Part shown: positions 34,565 through 44,187 of the stretch, piece by piece
How positions within the stretch are numbered: position 1 is the stretch's first letter
How the letters are laid out: every line of letters starts with the position of its first letter
From: Actinomycetales bacterium
GTDB taxonomy: Bacteria > Actinomycetota > Actinomycetes > Actinomycetales > Dermatophilaceae
NCBI GenBank assembly: GCA_016710385.1
Contig: JADJVX010000026.1
Coordinates: forward strand, 248,001-312,000
Reading direction: 5' to 3'
Length of the DNA stretch: 64,000 nucleotides
Position numbers and translations under genes: made by a program
Notes under the pieces: model-generated
Told to the model about the DNA's origin: nothing
The model's database searches: none
Seen by the model: only the letters and a program-made list of their open reading frames with translations

Positions 34565-34803
34565 AATGGCCCGGGCGCGGGACAGCGACCAACCAGCCAG
34601 CAGGTGGGTCACCGGCAGTGTTGCGCGTGGACTGGCCGGCCTGTCAGGGGCGTGGGGTGTGCGCCGAGGTGCTGCCCGAACTCGTGAGCCTCGACGAGTG
34701 GGGGTTCCCCGTCATCCGCGGTGGCGTCGACGACGAGTTGCTCGACCTGGCCCGCCAGGCCGCGGCGGATTGCCCGCACCGGGCCCTGCGCCTGATCCGC
34801 TGA
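34561..34803 (+). CDS. Small ferredoxin (3Fe-4S or 4Fe-4S)
   Basis: 80 aa: LRVDWPACQGRGVCAEVLPELVSLDEWGFP and ADCPHRALRLI. The C-x5-C and distal C-P pattern with three cysteines is typical of the actinobacterial single-cluster ferredoxins that usually serve P450s. Here it completes the operon as an electron shuttle between the NuoF-like protein and the heme protein (inference). It starts with ATGA overlap on the previous gene and ends 25 bases from the convergent rocD gene. Confidence 0.85.
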   Translation: MKWPGRGTATNQPAGGSPAVLRVDWPACQGRGVCAEVLPELVSLDEWGFPVIRGGVDDELLDLARQAAADCPHRALRLIR

Positions 34804-34828
34804 CCGCAGCAGCAGCTACCCGACGACG

Positions 34829-36043
34829 CTACGCGGTGAGGGAGTCCTTGATGACGCCGACCATCATCCGGATCTCGTCCTCGGTCGCGACGATCGGCGG
34901 CGCCAGGCGGATCGTCGAGCCGTGGGTGTCCTTGGCCAGCACCCCGCGGTCGGCCATCCGGTAACACAGCTCCTTGCCGCTCATCAGCGTGGGGTCGACG
35001 TCGATGCCGGCCCACAGCCCGCGGGCGCGCACTTCGAGCACCCCGTGGTCGAGCAGGTCCGCCAGCCCGGCGGCGAGCACCTCACCCAGCGCGGCCGCCC
35101 GGGCCTGGAACTCACCCGTCGACAGCATCGCCACGACCTCGCGCCCGATCGCCGCCGCGAACGGGTTGCCGCCGAAGGTCGACCCGTGCGATCCCGGGGT
35201 GATGACGCCCATGATGTCGCCGTCGGCAGCGATCGCCGACAACGGCATGATCCCGCCGCCGAGGGCCTTGCCCATGACGTAGATGTCCGGCACGACCTGC
35301 TCGTGGTCGCAGGCGAAGGTCTGCCCGGTGCGCGCCAGGCCCGACTGGATCTCGTCGGCGATCATCAACACGCCGCGCTCAGTGCACAACGCCCGCACCT
35401 CCCGCAGGAACCCCTCCGGCGGGATGACGACCCCGCCCTCACCCTGAATCGGCTCCAGCAGCACGGCGATGGTCTCGTCCGACATCGCCGCCCGCAGCGC
35501 CGCGATGTCCCCGAACGGCACGACGACGAACCCCGGCGTATACGGCCCGTACCCCTCGCGCGCGACCTTGTCCGTGGAGAACGACACGATCGTCGTCGTG
35601 CGGCCGTGGAAGTTGCCGCCCATGACGATGATCGTGCCCCAGTCCTCGGCCAGGCCCTTGACCTGCCGCCCCCACCGCCGCGCGACCTTGACCGCGGTCT
35701 CGACCGCCTCGGCGCCGGAGTTCATCGGCAGGATCATCTCCTTGCCGGTGAGCCCGGCCAGATCGCGCGCAAACGGCCCGAACTGATCGCTGCGGAACGC
35801 CCGGCTGGTCAACGTCAACGACCGCAGTTGCCGCTCGGCCGCCGCCACCAGTTGCGGGTGGCAATGCCCGAAGTTCAGCGCCGAATACCCCGCCAAGGCG
35901 TCGAAATAGCGCCGGCCGTCGACGTCGGTGACCCACGCGCCCTCGCCGGAGGCGATGACGACATCCAGCGGCGAGTAGTTGTGGGCCGCATAGCGCGCCT
36001 CCAGCTCGATGAACTCGGCGGTGTGCGCGGAAAGGGTGCTCAT
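34829..36043 (-). CDS. rocD: Ornithine aminotransferase (ornithine-oxo-acid transaminase)
   Basis: 404 aa, PLP-dependent class III. It turns ornithine and 2-oxoglutarate into glutamate semialdehyde and glutamate. Landmarks are RYFDALAGYSALNFGHCHP, the phosphate-binding MNSGAEAVETAVK, GNFHGRTTTIVSFS, LLEPIQGEGGV, ADEIQSGLARTG and the PLP lysine in YVMGKALGGG. Length and the FGHCHP opening match RocD rather than ArgD. It is the last gene of the M20-hutF-hutI-rocD run, 29 bases after hutI, so amino-acid catabolism is coordinated with histidine use. Confidence 0.93.
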   Translation of the reverse strand: MSTLSAHTAEFIELEARYAAHNYSPLDVVIASGEGAWVTDVDGRRYFDALAGYSALNFGHCHPQLVAAAERQLRSLTLTSRAFRSDQFGPFARDLAGLTGKEMILPMNSGAEAVETAVKVARRWGRQVKGLAEDWGTIIVMGGNFHGRTTTIVSFSTDKVAREGYGPYTPGFVVVPFGDIAALRAAMSDETIAVLLEPIQGEGGVVIPPEGFLREVRALCTERGVLMIADEIQSGLARTGQTFACDHEQVVPDIYVMGKALGGGIMPLSAIAADGDIMGVITPGSHGSTFGGNPFAAAIGREVVAMLSTGEFQARAAALGEVLAAGLADLLDHGVLEVRARGLWAGIDVDPTLMSGKELCYRMADRGVLAKDTHGSTIRLAPPIVATEDEIRMMVGVIKDSLTA

Positions 36044-36072
36044 CGGTGACCTTCGATCTCGGTGGTAGGGCG

Positions 36073-37305
36073 CTAGCCAGTATGCCGTGCGGTGACGTCG
36101 AGGGCCGTCGCGATGGGCACGCCGGGACGGTAGGCCAGGTGCAGGTAGCTCGGCGCATCGAGCACCGCCAGCTGCGCCGGCTCACCGACCGCCACCCGCA
36201 CGTCCAGCCCGAGCGAGGCACCCGAGCCGGCGGTCGCGGCATACAGGGCCTCCGCCGGTGTCATCCGCAGCTCGCGCACCGCGAGCGCGACGACGAAGGG
36301 CATCGACGACGAATAGCAGGTGCCCGGGTTGCAATCGCTCGCCAGCGCCACCCGCACCCCGGCGCCGAGCAGCCGCCGCGCGTCGGGATAGGGCATCCGG
36401 GTCGAGAACTCCACCCCCGGCAGCAGGGTGGCCACCGTGCCGGTCGCCGCGAGCGCGTCGACGTCGGCAGCGCTCAGATAGGTGCAGTGGTCGACGCTCG
36501 CCGCGCCGAGCTCGCAGGCCAGGAGCACTCCCGGCCCGGGCCCGAGTTGGTTGCCGTGCACCCGCAGCCCGAGCCCCGCGGCCCGCCCGGCGAGCAGGAT
36601 CGCGCGCGCCTCGTCCGCGGTGAAGGCATGCGGCGAGTGCGGTTCACAAAAGACGTCGAGGTATGCCGGCCGGCCGGCTGCCCCGGCTGCCGTCACCGCC
36701 GCGAGCATCGGTCCCGTGACGAGGTCCACGTATGCCGTTCGGTCCGAGGCGTATTCGCGCGGCACGACGTGCGCGCCGAGGAACGTCGTGTGCGGGGTCA
36801 CCTCACGCGCTAGCCGCAACGCCCGCACCTCGTCGGCCACGGTGAGCCCGTAACCACTCTTGATCTCCAGCGTCGTCGTTCCCTGCGCCCGCGCCTCGGC
36901 CACCCGGCGGGCGATGACGGCGCGCAACTGCTCGTCGGTCGCCGCCCGGGTCGCGGCCACCGTCGAGGCGATCCCGCCCCCGTCGTATGCCGTGCCCGCC
37001 ATCCGCGCCGCGAACTCGCCGGAGCGATCGCCGGCAAAGACCAGGTGGGTGTGCGAGTCGACGAAGCCGGGGATGACGGCGCGACCGTCGAGGTCCAGGC
37101 GGGTGTCGGCGGCCGGGGCGTCAGCGGCGGGACCGACCCACGCGATGACCCCGTCCTCGACGACGAGGGCAACGTCGTGCAACACCCCGAGGCGGGTGAC
37201 ATCGGGTGAGCCGTGGTCGCCGCCGCCGTTGCCGCCGGCCGCGTCGAGGGTGACGAGCTCGCCGATGCCGGTGATCAGGCTGCTCGGGAGGGTCACGGTC
37301 GTCAT
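36073..37305 (-). CDS. hutI: Imidazolonepropionase
   Basis: 410 aa, amidohydrolase family. It opens imidazolonepropionate to formiminoglutamate, the third step of histidine breakdown. Metal ligands and substrate residues are visible in VIPGFVDSHTHLVFAGDR, LEIKSGYGL, FLGAHVVP, VFCEPHSP, LRVHGNQLG and VALASDCNPGTC. The start overlaps the stop of hutF by four bases (ATGA), so both come from one message. Confidence 0.95.
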   Translation of the reverse strand: MTTVTLPSSLITGIGELVTLDAAGGNGGGDHGSPDVTRLGVLHDVALVVEDGVIAWVGPAADAPAADTRLDLDGRAVIPGFVDSHTHLVFAGDRSGEFAARMAGTAYDGGGIASTVAATRAATDEQLRAVIARRVAEARAQGTTTLEIKSGYGLTVADEVRALRLAREVTPHTTFLGAHVVPREYASDRTAYVDLVTGPMLAAVTAAGAAGRPAYLDVFCEPHSPHAFTADEARAILLAGRAAGLGLRVHGNQLGPGPGVLLACELGAASVDHCTYLSAADVDALAATGTVATLLPGVEFSTRMPYPDARRLLGAGVRVALASDCNPGTCYSSSMPFVVALAVRELRMTPAEALYAATAGSGASLGLDVRVAVGEPAQLAVLDAPSYLHLAYRPGVPIATALDVTARHTG

Positions 37306-38741
37306 GGTCGGCGCCTGTCTGTCTCGGTCATGCCATCCGCGTCAGTGGTGCCGCGGCTGGCATGACCGTGTTGACCATCCGCACCCGTCACCGCGGCAAT
37401 CGCGCGAGCCAACAGGCCACCCACATCGCCGAGCCGGTGTGCACCACCTGAGACGACCGTCTCACCGCCCACGACGACGGTCGTCACATCAGCCGCGCTC
37501 GCGGCATACGGGATCTGGTCCGGCAGGCACCCAGCGGTGCGCGCCGAGCCCAGCCCGACCGTGACGAAATCCGCGAGGGCTCCGACCTCGAGCCGCCCGC
37601 CGTCGTCCCAGCCGAGGCTGCGATAGCCGGCGGAGGTGCCCGCCTGCAGGAGCTCGGCCGGCGAGAACCGTCCGCGGCGGCCGGAGATCAGGCGCTCGTG
37701 GGATTCCAGGCCGCGCAGCTCCTCGAAGGGGTCGACGACCGCGTGTTGATCCGACCCCAGCGCCAGGGCAGCGCCTGCGTCGGCGAGCGCTCGGGCCGGG
37801 CCGATGCCGTCGGCGAGGTCGCGTTCGGTCGTCGGACAGAAGCACGCGACGGTCTCGGTCTGCCCGAGGGCGGCGATGTCGGTCGGGGTGAGGTGGGTGG
37901 CGTGGACGACAGTCGTGCCGGGGCCGAGGGCAGCCTCGGCGGCGAGCAGCTCGGTGGGCGTGCAGCCGTAGTGGTCCGCGCACGCGACATTCTCGGCGGG
38001 CTGCTCGGACAGGTGGATATGCAGGGGCATTCTGCGATCGCGGGCGACGTCGGCGACCGCACCCAGCGCACCCTTCGGCACGGCCCGCACGGAGTGCGCC
38101 GCGACCCCGAGCCGGACCCGGTTGGGCCCACGCGTGTCGGGGTAGCACTCGATCCAGTCCCAGCGCGCGTCGGCCCGGTGCGCCCACGCTGCGACGTCGC
38201 CGTCTCCGAACCGCCGCTGTTCCGGGGCTAGTGGTTCGTGCCCCGCGCCGGCCAGTCCGCCCGCGAGGTAGCACGTGTCCAGGAGAGTGAGCCGGATGCC
38301 GGCATCGGCTGCCGCCTGCACGAGTGCGCGCCCCATCGCATTGGGGTCCTCGTATGCCGTGCCGTCCGGCCGGTGGTGGACGTAGTGGAACTCGCCCACG
38401 ACGGTGTATCCGGCCAACACCATTTCCGCGTAGACCGACCGCGCCAGGTCCAGGTAGAGCGCCGGCGTGAGGCGAGCCGCGACGGCATACATGGCCTGCC
38501 GCCAGGTCCAGAAGGTGCCGCCGCCCCCGTGGGTGCGCCCCCGCAAGGCCCGGTGGAAGGCGTGGCTGTGAGCATTGGCCAGGCCCGGAAGGGTGACCCC
38601 GTCGAGTCGCACGTCGGCCGATTGGGGCACCGCGCAACCGGATTCGATCGCGTGAATCCGGCCGGCCGACACTGTGATTCGCACTCCGGGTGCCAAACCA
38701 GTTGGCAGCGAAGCGTATTCACACCACCAGGAACGGCTCAT
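37302..38741 (-). CDS. hutF: Formimidoylglutamate deiminase
   Basis: 479 aa, amidohydrolase superfamily. It removes the imino nitrogen of N-formimino-glutamate to give N-formylglutamate and ammonia. Landmarks are LPGLANAHSHAFHRALRGRT, FWTWRQAMY, GYTVVGEFHYVHH, GVAAHSVRAVP, LHIHLSEQPAEN, VHATHL and LALGSDQHAVVDPFEELR. Presence of HutF means that the two-step route to glutamate (HutF plus a deformylase) is used rather than the one-step HutG formiminoglutamase. A Ser/Asp/Gly-rich C-terminal tail is added. Confidence 0.94.
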   Translation of the reverse strand: MSRSWWCEYASLPTGLAPGVRITVSAGRIHAIESGCAVPQSADVRLDGVTLPGLANAHSHAFHRALRGRTHGGGGTFWTWRQAMYAVAARLTPALYLDLARSVYAEMVLAGYTVVGEFHYVHHRPDGTAYEDPNAMGRALVQAAADAGIRLTLLDTCYLAGGLAGAGHEPLAPEQRRFGDGDVAAWAHRADARWDWIECYPDTRGPNRVRLGVAAHSVRAVPKGALGAVADVARDRRMPLHIHLSEQPAENVACADHYGCTPTELLAAEAALGPGTTVVHATHLTPTDIAALGQTETVACFCPTTERDLADGIGPARALADAGAALALGSDQHAVVDPFEELRGLESHERLISGRRGRFSPAELLQAGTSAGYRSLGWDDGGRLEVGALADFVTVGLGSARTAGCLPDQIPYAASAADVTTVVVGGETVVSGGAHRLGDVGGLLARAIAAVTGADGQHGHASRGTTDADGMTETDRRRP

Positions 38742-39961
38742 CCGGCCAACTCACGCACGACCGTGGCCAGCGCGGCCACCCCGCGGTCGCAGTCTTGCGG
38801 TTCAGCCCATTCGGCCGGCGAATGCGACACCCCGGTGGGGTTGCGCACGAAGAGCATGGCCGTCGGCACCCCGCCGTTGGCGAGTATTCCGGCGTCGTGG
38901 CCGGCCCCCGTCGCCAGCAGCGGCGCCTCGGGCAGCACGGCTCCGATCCGCTCGCGCAAGGCCGCGTCGAAGGGGGTGGCCGGAGTCCACGAGAGTTCGT
39001 TGACGCTGCCCTCGTCCTGCTCGACCTCGGCGCGGATCGCATCGACCAGGCCGCGCACGGCGCCCGCGTCGGCCCCCCGCGCATCGAGCCAACAAGTGAT
39101 GTGTTCGGCGATGGCATTGACGGCGTTGGGGCGCGCGACGACCTTGCCGACGGTCGCGAGGCAGCCGGCCTCGCGGGCGTGCATCCGCGCCGACGCGACG
39201 ACCGCGGCGAACTGCAGCATCGCGTCGAGCCGATCCTCCAGGCGGGTCGTGCCGGCGTGGTTGGCCTCGCCGAAGAGGTCGATCTCCCAGCGCCCGTGCG
39301 GCCAGATCTCGGTGCCGATTGCGACCGCGCGGGCGGGGTCGATGAGGTCGGGTTCGCCGTCCGGGTCGAGGGCAAGGGCCAGTCCCTGCTCGACGTGCAG
39401 TTCGACGTATGCCGTGACCCGCCGCAGTGCCTCGGGGTCCGGTCCGATCGTGTTGGGCTCCAAGCCGGCGGCTCGCCATGCCTCGGCCATCGTCACGCCC
39501 TCGGCGTCCGTCAGTGCGGCGGCTCGGCGCGGGTCGAGCGCGCCGGTGAGCAGTCGGGAGCCGGCGCAGGCGATGCCGAACCGGCCGCCCTCCTCGTCGG
39601 CGAAGTTGGCCACCCCAAGGGGCACCCGTGGGCGGAACCCCTGGCGCTGCACGGCATCCACGGCCGCGAAGGAGCTCACGACGCCCAGCGGACCGTCGAA
39701 CGCCCCGCCGTCGGCGACCGAGTCGAGGTGTGACCCGATGACCACCCCGGGGGTCGCATCCGGGTCACCCCACCAGCCCCATTGATTGCCGGCCCGGTCG
39801 ACGACGACCTCCATGCCCCGGGCAGCACATTCCCCGGCGAACCATTCGCGCAAGGTGTGGTCCTCGCGGGTCCAGGCGAACCGTCGATAGCCGCGGGTCG
39901 TGGGATCACGGCCGACCAGGCGCAGCGACTCCCACATCCGGTCGAAAGAGGACATCGTCAT
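38738..39961 (-). CDS. M20-family amidohydrolase (allantoate/N-carbamoyl-amino-acid hydrolase type)
   Basis: 407 aa. Metal ligands appear in order: GSHLDSVADGGAFDGPLGV, FADEEGGRFGIAC, YVELHVEQG and, at the end, GAGHDAGILANGG. The dimerisation part contains WEIDLFGEANHAGTTRLEDRLD. These are AllC/hydantoinase-type M20 enzymes. The gene overlaps hutF (ATGA), the last known step before N-formylglutamate, and no HutG-type deformylase gene is present. A role as N-formylglutamate hydrolase is therefore the economical inference. The ATG at 39961 has GGGAGG eight bases upstream; an in-frame upstream ATG would reach into the inverted repeat. Confidence 0.85.
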   Translation of the reverse strand: MTMSSFDRMWESLRLVGRDPTTRGYRRFAWTREDHTLREWFAGECAARGMEVVVDRAGNQWGWWGDPDATPGVVIGSHLDSVADGGAFDGPLGVVSSFAAVDAVQRQGFRPRVPLGVANFADEEGGRFGIACAGSRLLTGALDPRRAAALTDAEGVTMAEAWRAAGLEPNTIGPDPEALRRVTAYVELHVEQGLALALDPDGEPDLIDPARAVAIGTEIWPHGRWEIDLFGEANHAGTTRLEDRLDAMLQFAAVVASARMHAREAGCLATVGKVVARPNAVNAIAEHITCWLDARGADAGAVRGLVDAIRAEVEQDEGSVNELSWTPATPFDAALRERIGAVLPEAPLLATGAGHDAGILANGGVPTAMLFVRNPTGVSHSPAEWAEPQDCDRGVAALATVVRELAG

Positions 39962-39991
39962 GGCGTCAGCCTCCCATCGCGCGGACCCGAG

Positions 39992-40040
39992 CTGACGCGT
40001 TGTGCTGCTTGAGGCGTCAGGAAACAGCACAACGCGTCAG
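39992..40040. repeat. Solitary perfect inverted repeat related to the 7.3-8.1 kb array
   Basis: CTGACGCGTTGTGCTG (39992-40007) and CAGCACAACGCGTCAG (40025-40040) pair over 16 bp with a 17-base loop. The flank TCCGGTGG on one side is the complement of CCACCGGA that precedes the palindromes of the tandem array, so it is the same element in opposite orientation. It lies between the hutU stop and the M20 gene and may act as terminator or attenuator. Confidence 0.75.
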
Positions 40041-40112
40041 TCCGGTGGCGACGACCCTGGGCGGAAGGCTGGGCAGACGGGTGGGCAGACGGGTGGGCGG
40101 ACGGCATACCGG

Positions 40113-41768
<1,656 letters not shown>

Positions 41769-41784
41769 GTCAGACTCCTCTGGG

Positions 41785-41817
41785 TAGAATGGTGTAAGGA
41801 ACGGGTGTAAAGGTGTA
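41785..41817 (+). promoter_or_regulatory. Three GGTGTA repeats in the hutU/vapB divergent region
   Basis: GGTGTA occurs at 41791-41796, 41804-41809 and 41812-41817, right after a TAGAAT hexamer (41785-41790). The short direct repeats lie between the two divergent starts and may be VapB-type autoregulatory sites or sites for the hut regulator. Confidence 0.4.
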
Positions 41818-41850
41818 TTCTGAGTGTGAATCGAGGCATGGGAGCTGGGC

Positions 41851-42114
41851 ATGGCGCTGAACATCAAGAACGAGCGGGTATGCCGGCTGGCCAAGCAAGC
41901 GGCCGAACTCACCGGTCGCAGCCAGGTCAGCGTGCTAGAGGAGGCGTTGGAGGCATACCTGGCCGAGGCCGAGAGAGACCAGGTTCGCGCGAGGCGCATG
42001 CAGGCAGCCGAGGAGTTCATCAAGGACATCACCGGCACCGTGTCGGAGCAGGAGCGAGCCGAGCTTCGCCGCGCCATGCAGGACCTGTACGACGAGAACG
42101 GCCTGCCGCGGTGA
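41851..42114 (+). CDS. vapB: VapB-family antitoxin
   Basis: 87 aa. MALNIKNERVCRLAKQAAELTGRSQVSVLEEALEAYLAE is the Rv0623-type ribbon-helix-helix/PSK DNA-binding pattern (N-x-x-V-x-x-LA-x-x-A-x-x-TG). The C-terminal half (about 50-87) is helical and should bind the toxin. It represses its own promoter in known pairs. The toxin start overlaps the stop (GTGA). Confidence 0.85.
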   Translation: MALNIKNERVCRLAKQAAELTGRSQVSVLEEALEAYLAEAERDQVRARRMQAAEEFIKDITGTVSEQERAELRRAMQDLYDENGLPR

Positions 42115-42524
42115 TCCTGGACAGCTCGGCACTGATCGCCATCGTCGCCGACGAGCCGGAGCAGCCCAGCTATACCCGAGCCATCGCGGCCGCCGATCGA
42201 GTTCGCATCTCGGCCGCGACGCTGGTCGAGGTGTTCTCGGTGCTCGACCGCCGCCCAGATCCCGCCCACTCGCGCAGGTTGGACCGGCTGCTGGCCCAGC
42301 AGCATGTGGTGGTGGAGCCGTTCACCGAGCCGCAGTCGCGGATCGCGCGAGAGGCCTATCGCGACTTCGGCCGGGGTTCGGGCCATCCGGCAGGACTCAA
42401 TCTCGGTGACTGCTTCGCGTATGCCCTGGCCAAGGATGCCGACGAACCGTTGCTCTACAAGGGCAATGGCTTCGGGCACACCGACGTCCGCTCGGTCTTC
42501 CCGGGCGGTCGGGTGCCGGGCTGA
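42111..42524 (+). CDS. vapC: VapC-family PIN-domain ribonuclease toxin
   Basis: 137 aa. The PIN acidic residues are in place: ILDSSALIAI (Asp4), SAATLVEVFSVLDR (Glu) and NLGDCFAYALAKD (Asp), with YKGNGFGHTD near the end. VapC toxins cut tRNA or rRNA. The GTG start overlaps the vapB stop. The stop lies 26 bases before the convergent hutH stop. The pair splits the hut genes and reads against them. Confidence 0.88.
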   Translation: MILDSSALIAIVADEPEQPSYTRAIAAADRVRISAATLVEVFSVLDRRPDPAHSRRLDRLLAQQHVVVEPFTEPQSRIAREAYRDFGRGSGHPAGLNLGDCFAYALAKDADEPLLYKGNGFGHTDVRSVFPGGRVPG

Positions 42525-42550
42525 CCCTGAGCGGCTGCACCTGGTGGTGT

Positions 42551-44092
42551 TCACTGCAGCGGCCCGGTGACCGCTTCGACGGCGGCCAGCAGGCCACCGG
42601 AGGCGGTGAGCTCCACGGCATACCCGATCTCGGGGGCGAGGAAGCGGTCGCCGCCCGGGCCGGGCCACCCTGCGGCGCGGAGCGCGGCGACGACCGCTCC
42701 GGTCGCGGGCGCGGGCTGGAGGGGGGCGCGCAGCTCGATGCCCCGTGCTGCGGTGAGGATTTCGATGGCGAGCACCCGGGTGAGTCCGTCGACGCTGCGG
42801 CGCAGCTTGCGCCCGGCCGACCAGCCCATCGAGACGTGGTCTTCCTGCATCGCCGATGACGGGATCGAGTCGACGCTCGCCGGGGCCGCGAGGCGCTTGA
42901 GCTCGGAGACGATCGCTGCCTGGGTGTATTGCGCGATCATGTGCCCGCTGTCGACGCCCGGGTCGTCGGCGAGGAAGGGCGGCAGCCCGTTGTTGCGCGC
43001 CTTGTCCAGGAAGCGGTCGGTGCGGCGTTCGCTCATGCTCGCGACATCGGCGGCGACGATGGCGAGGAAGTCCAGCACGTAGGCGACCGGCGCACCGTGG
43101 AAGTTGCCATTGGACTCGACCCGGCCGTCGAGGGTGACGACGGGGTTGTCGATGGCGGCGGCGAGCTCCCAGCCGGCGACCTGGGCCGCATGGGTGAGGG
43201 TGTCCCGAGCGGCGCCGGTGACCTGCGGTGCGCAGCGCAGCGAGTAGGCGTCCTGCACGCGGGGGCAGTCGTCGGTGTCGTGTGACATCCGAATCGGACT
43301 GTGCGCCATCACCTTTCGGATGTTGTCAGCCGAAATCGCCTGTCCTGGTTGGGGTCTGAGCGCCTGAAGGTCGGCGGCGAAGACGTGATCGGTGCCGAGC
43401 AGCCCCTCGACACTCATCGCGGTCGCGATATCGGCGGTGCGCAACAGCATTCGCAGGTCGGCGATCGCCAAGCAGAGCATCCCGAGCATGCCGTCGGTGC
43501 CGTTGATGAGGGCCAGTCCCTCCTTCTCGGCCAACACCACAGCAGGTATGCCGTGCTCGGCCAGGGCCGTGGCGGCGTCGGTGCGGGAGCCGTCGGCACG
43601 GCATACCGGACCCTCTCCCATGGCTGCGAGGGCGCAATGGGCCAGCGGGGCCAGATCCCCGGAGCAGCCGAGCGAGCCGTATTCGTGGACGACCGGTGTG
43701 ATGCCCGCGTTGAGCATGCCCTGATAGGTGCGAGCGATCTCGGGGCGCACGCCGGTGCGGCCGGTCGCGAGGGTGGCCAAGCGCAGCAGCATGAGGGCCC
43801 GCACCACCTCGCGCTCGACCTCCGGGCCGCTGCCGGCCGCATGCGACCGGACCAGCGAGCGCTGCAGCTGGGCGCGCATGGCGACCGGAATGTGCCGGGT
43901 GGCCAACGCTCCGAAGCCGGTCGAGACGCCGTAGTGCGGCTCGGTGTCGTCGGCGAGCGCGTCGATGATCGACCGGCTGGCCGCGATGCGATCCCAGGCG
44001 GCCTCGGCGATCTGCACTGGGGCACCCGCGCGTGCGACGGCGACGACCTCGTCGATGGTGAGCGGGCCGGAGCCGAGGACAACTGTGCGCAT
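42551..44092 (-). CDS. hutH: Histidine ammonia-lyase
   Basis: 513 aa. It removes ammonia from histidine to give urocanate, the first step of the pathway. The MIO-forming site reads EYGSLGCSGDLAPLAHCAL: Cys-Ser-Gly in place of the usual Ala-Ser-Gly. Other landmarks are YGVSTGFGALA, SLVRSHAAGSGP, LINGTDGM and VQDAYSLRCAPQVTGA. The essential Ser and Gly of the MIO triad are kept, so activity is expected. The ATG at 44092 faces the IclR gene across a 95-bp region with one operator-like palindrome. Confidence 0.95.
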   Translation of the reverse strand: MRTVVLGSGPLTIDEVVAVARAGAPVQIAEAAWDRIAASRSIIDALADDTEPHYGVSTGFGALATRHIPVAMRAQLQRSLVRSHAAGSGPEVEREVVRALMLLRLATLATGRTGVRPEIARTYQGMLNAGITPVVHEYGSLGCSGDLAPLAHCALAAMGEGPVCRADGSRTDAATALAEHGIPAVVLAEKEGLALINGTDGMLGMLCLAIADLRMLLRTADIATAMSVEGLLGTDHVFAADLQALRPQPGQAISADNIRKVMAHSPIRMSHDTDDCPRVQDAYSLRCAPQVTGAARDTLTHAAQVAGWELAAAIDNPVVTLDGRVESNGNFHGAPVAYVLDFLAIVAADVASMSERRTDRFLDKARNNGLPPFLADDPGVDSGHMIAQYTQAAIVSELKRLAAPASVDSIPSSAMQEDHVSMGWSAGRKLRRSVDGLTRVLAIEILTAARGIELRAPLQPAPATGAVVAALRAAGWPGPGGDRFLAPEIGYAVELTASGGLLAAVEAVTGPLQ

Positions 44093-44147
44093 AGGCCTAT
44101 TGACGCAAGCCGGAGCGCCCGCGCGCCACCCCCGCGCGACCCGGCGT

Positions 44148-44163
44148 GTCCCAAATATGGGAC
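44148..44163. promoter_or_regulatory. Palindromic operator between hutH and the IclR regulator
   Basis: GTCCCA-AATA-TGGGAC, a six-base dyad around an AT centre in otherwise GC-rich DNA. It is 55 bases from the hutH start and 24 before the IclR start, where an IclR-type regulator would control both. Confidence 0.6.
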
Positions 44164-44187
44164 TCGCCGACCCCAGAGGACGGTGGC

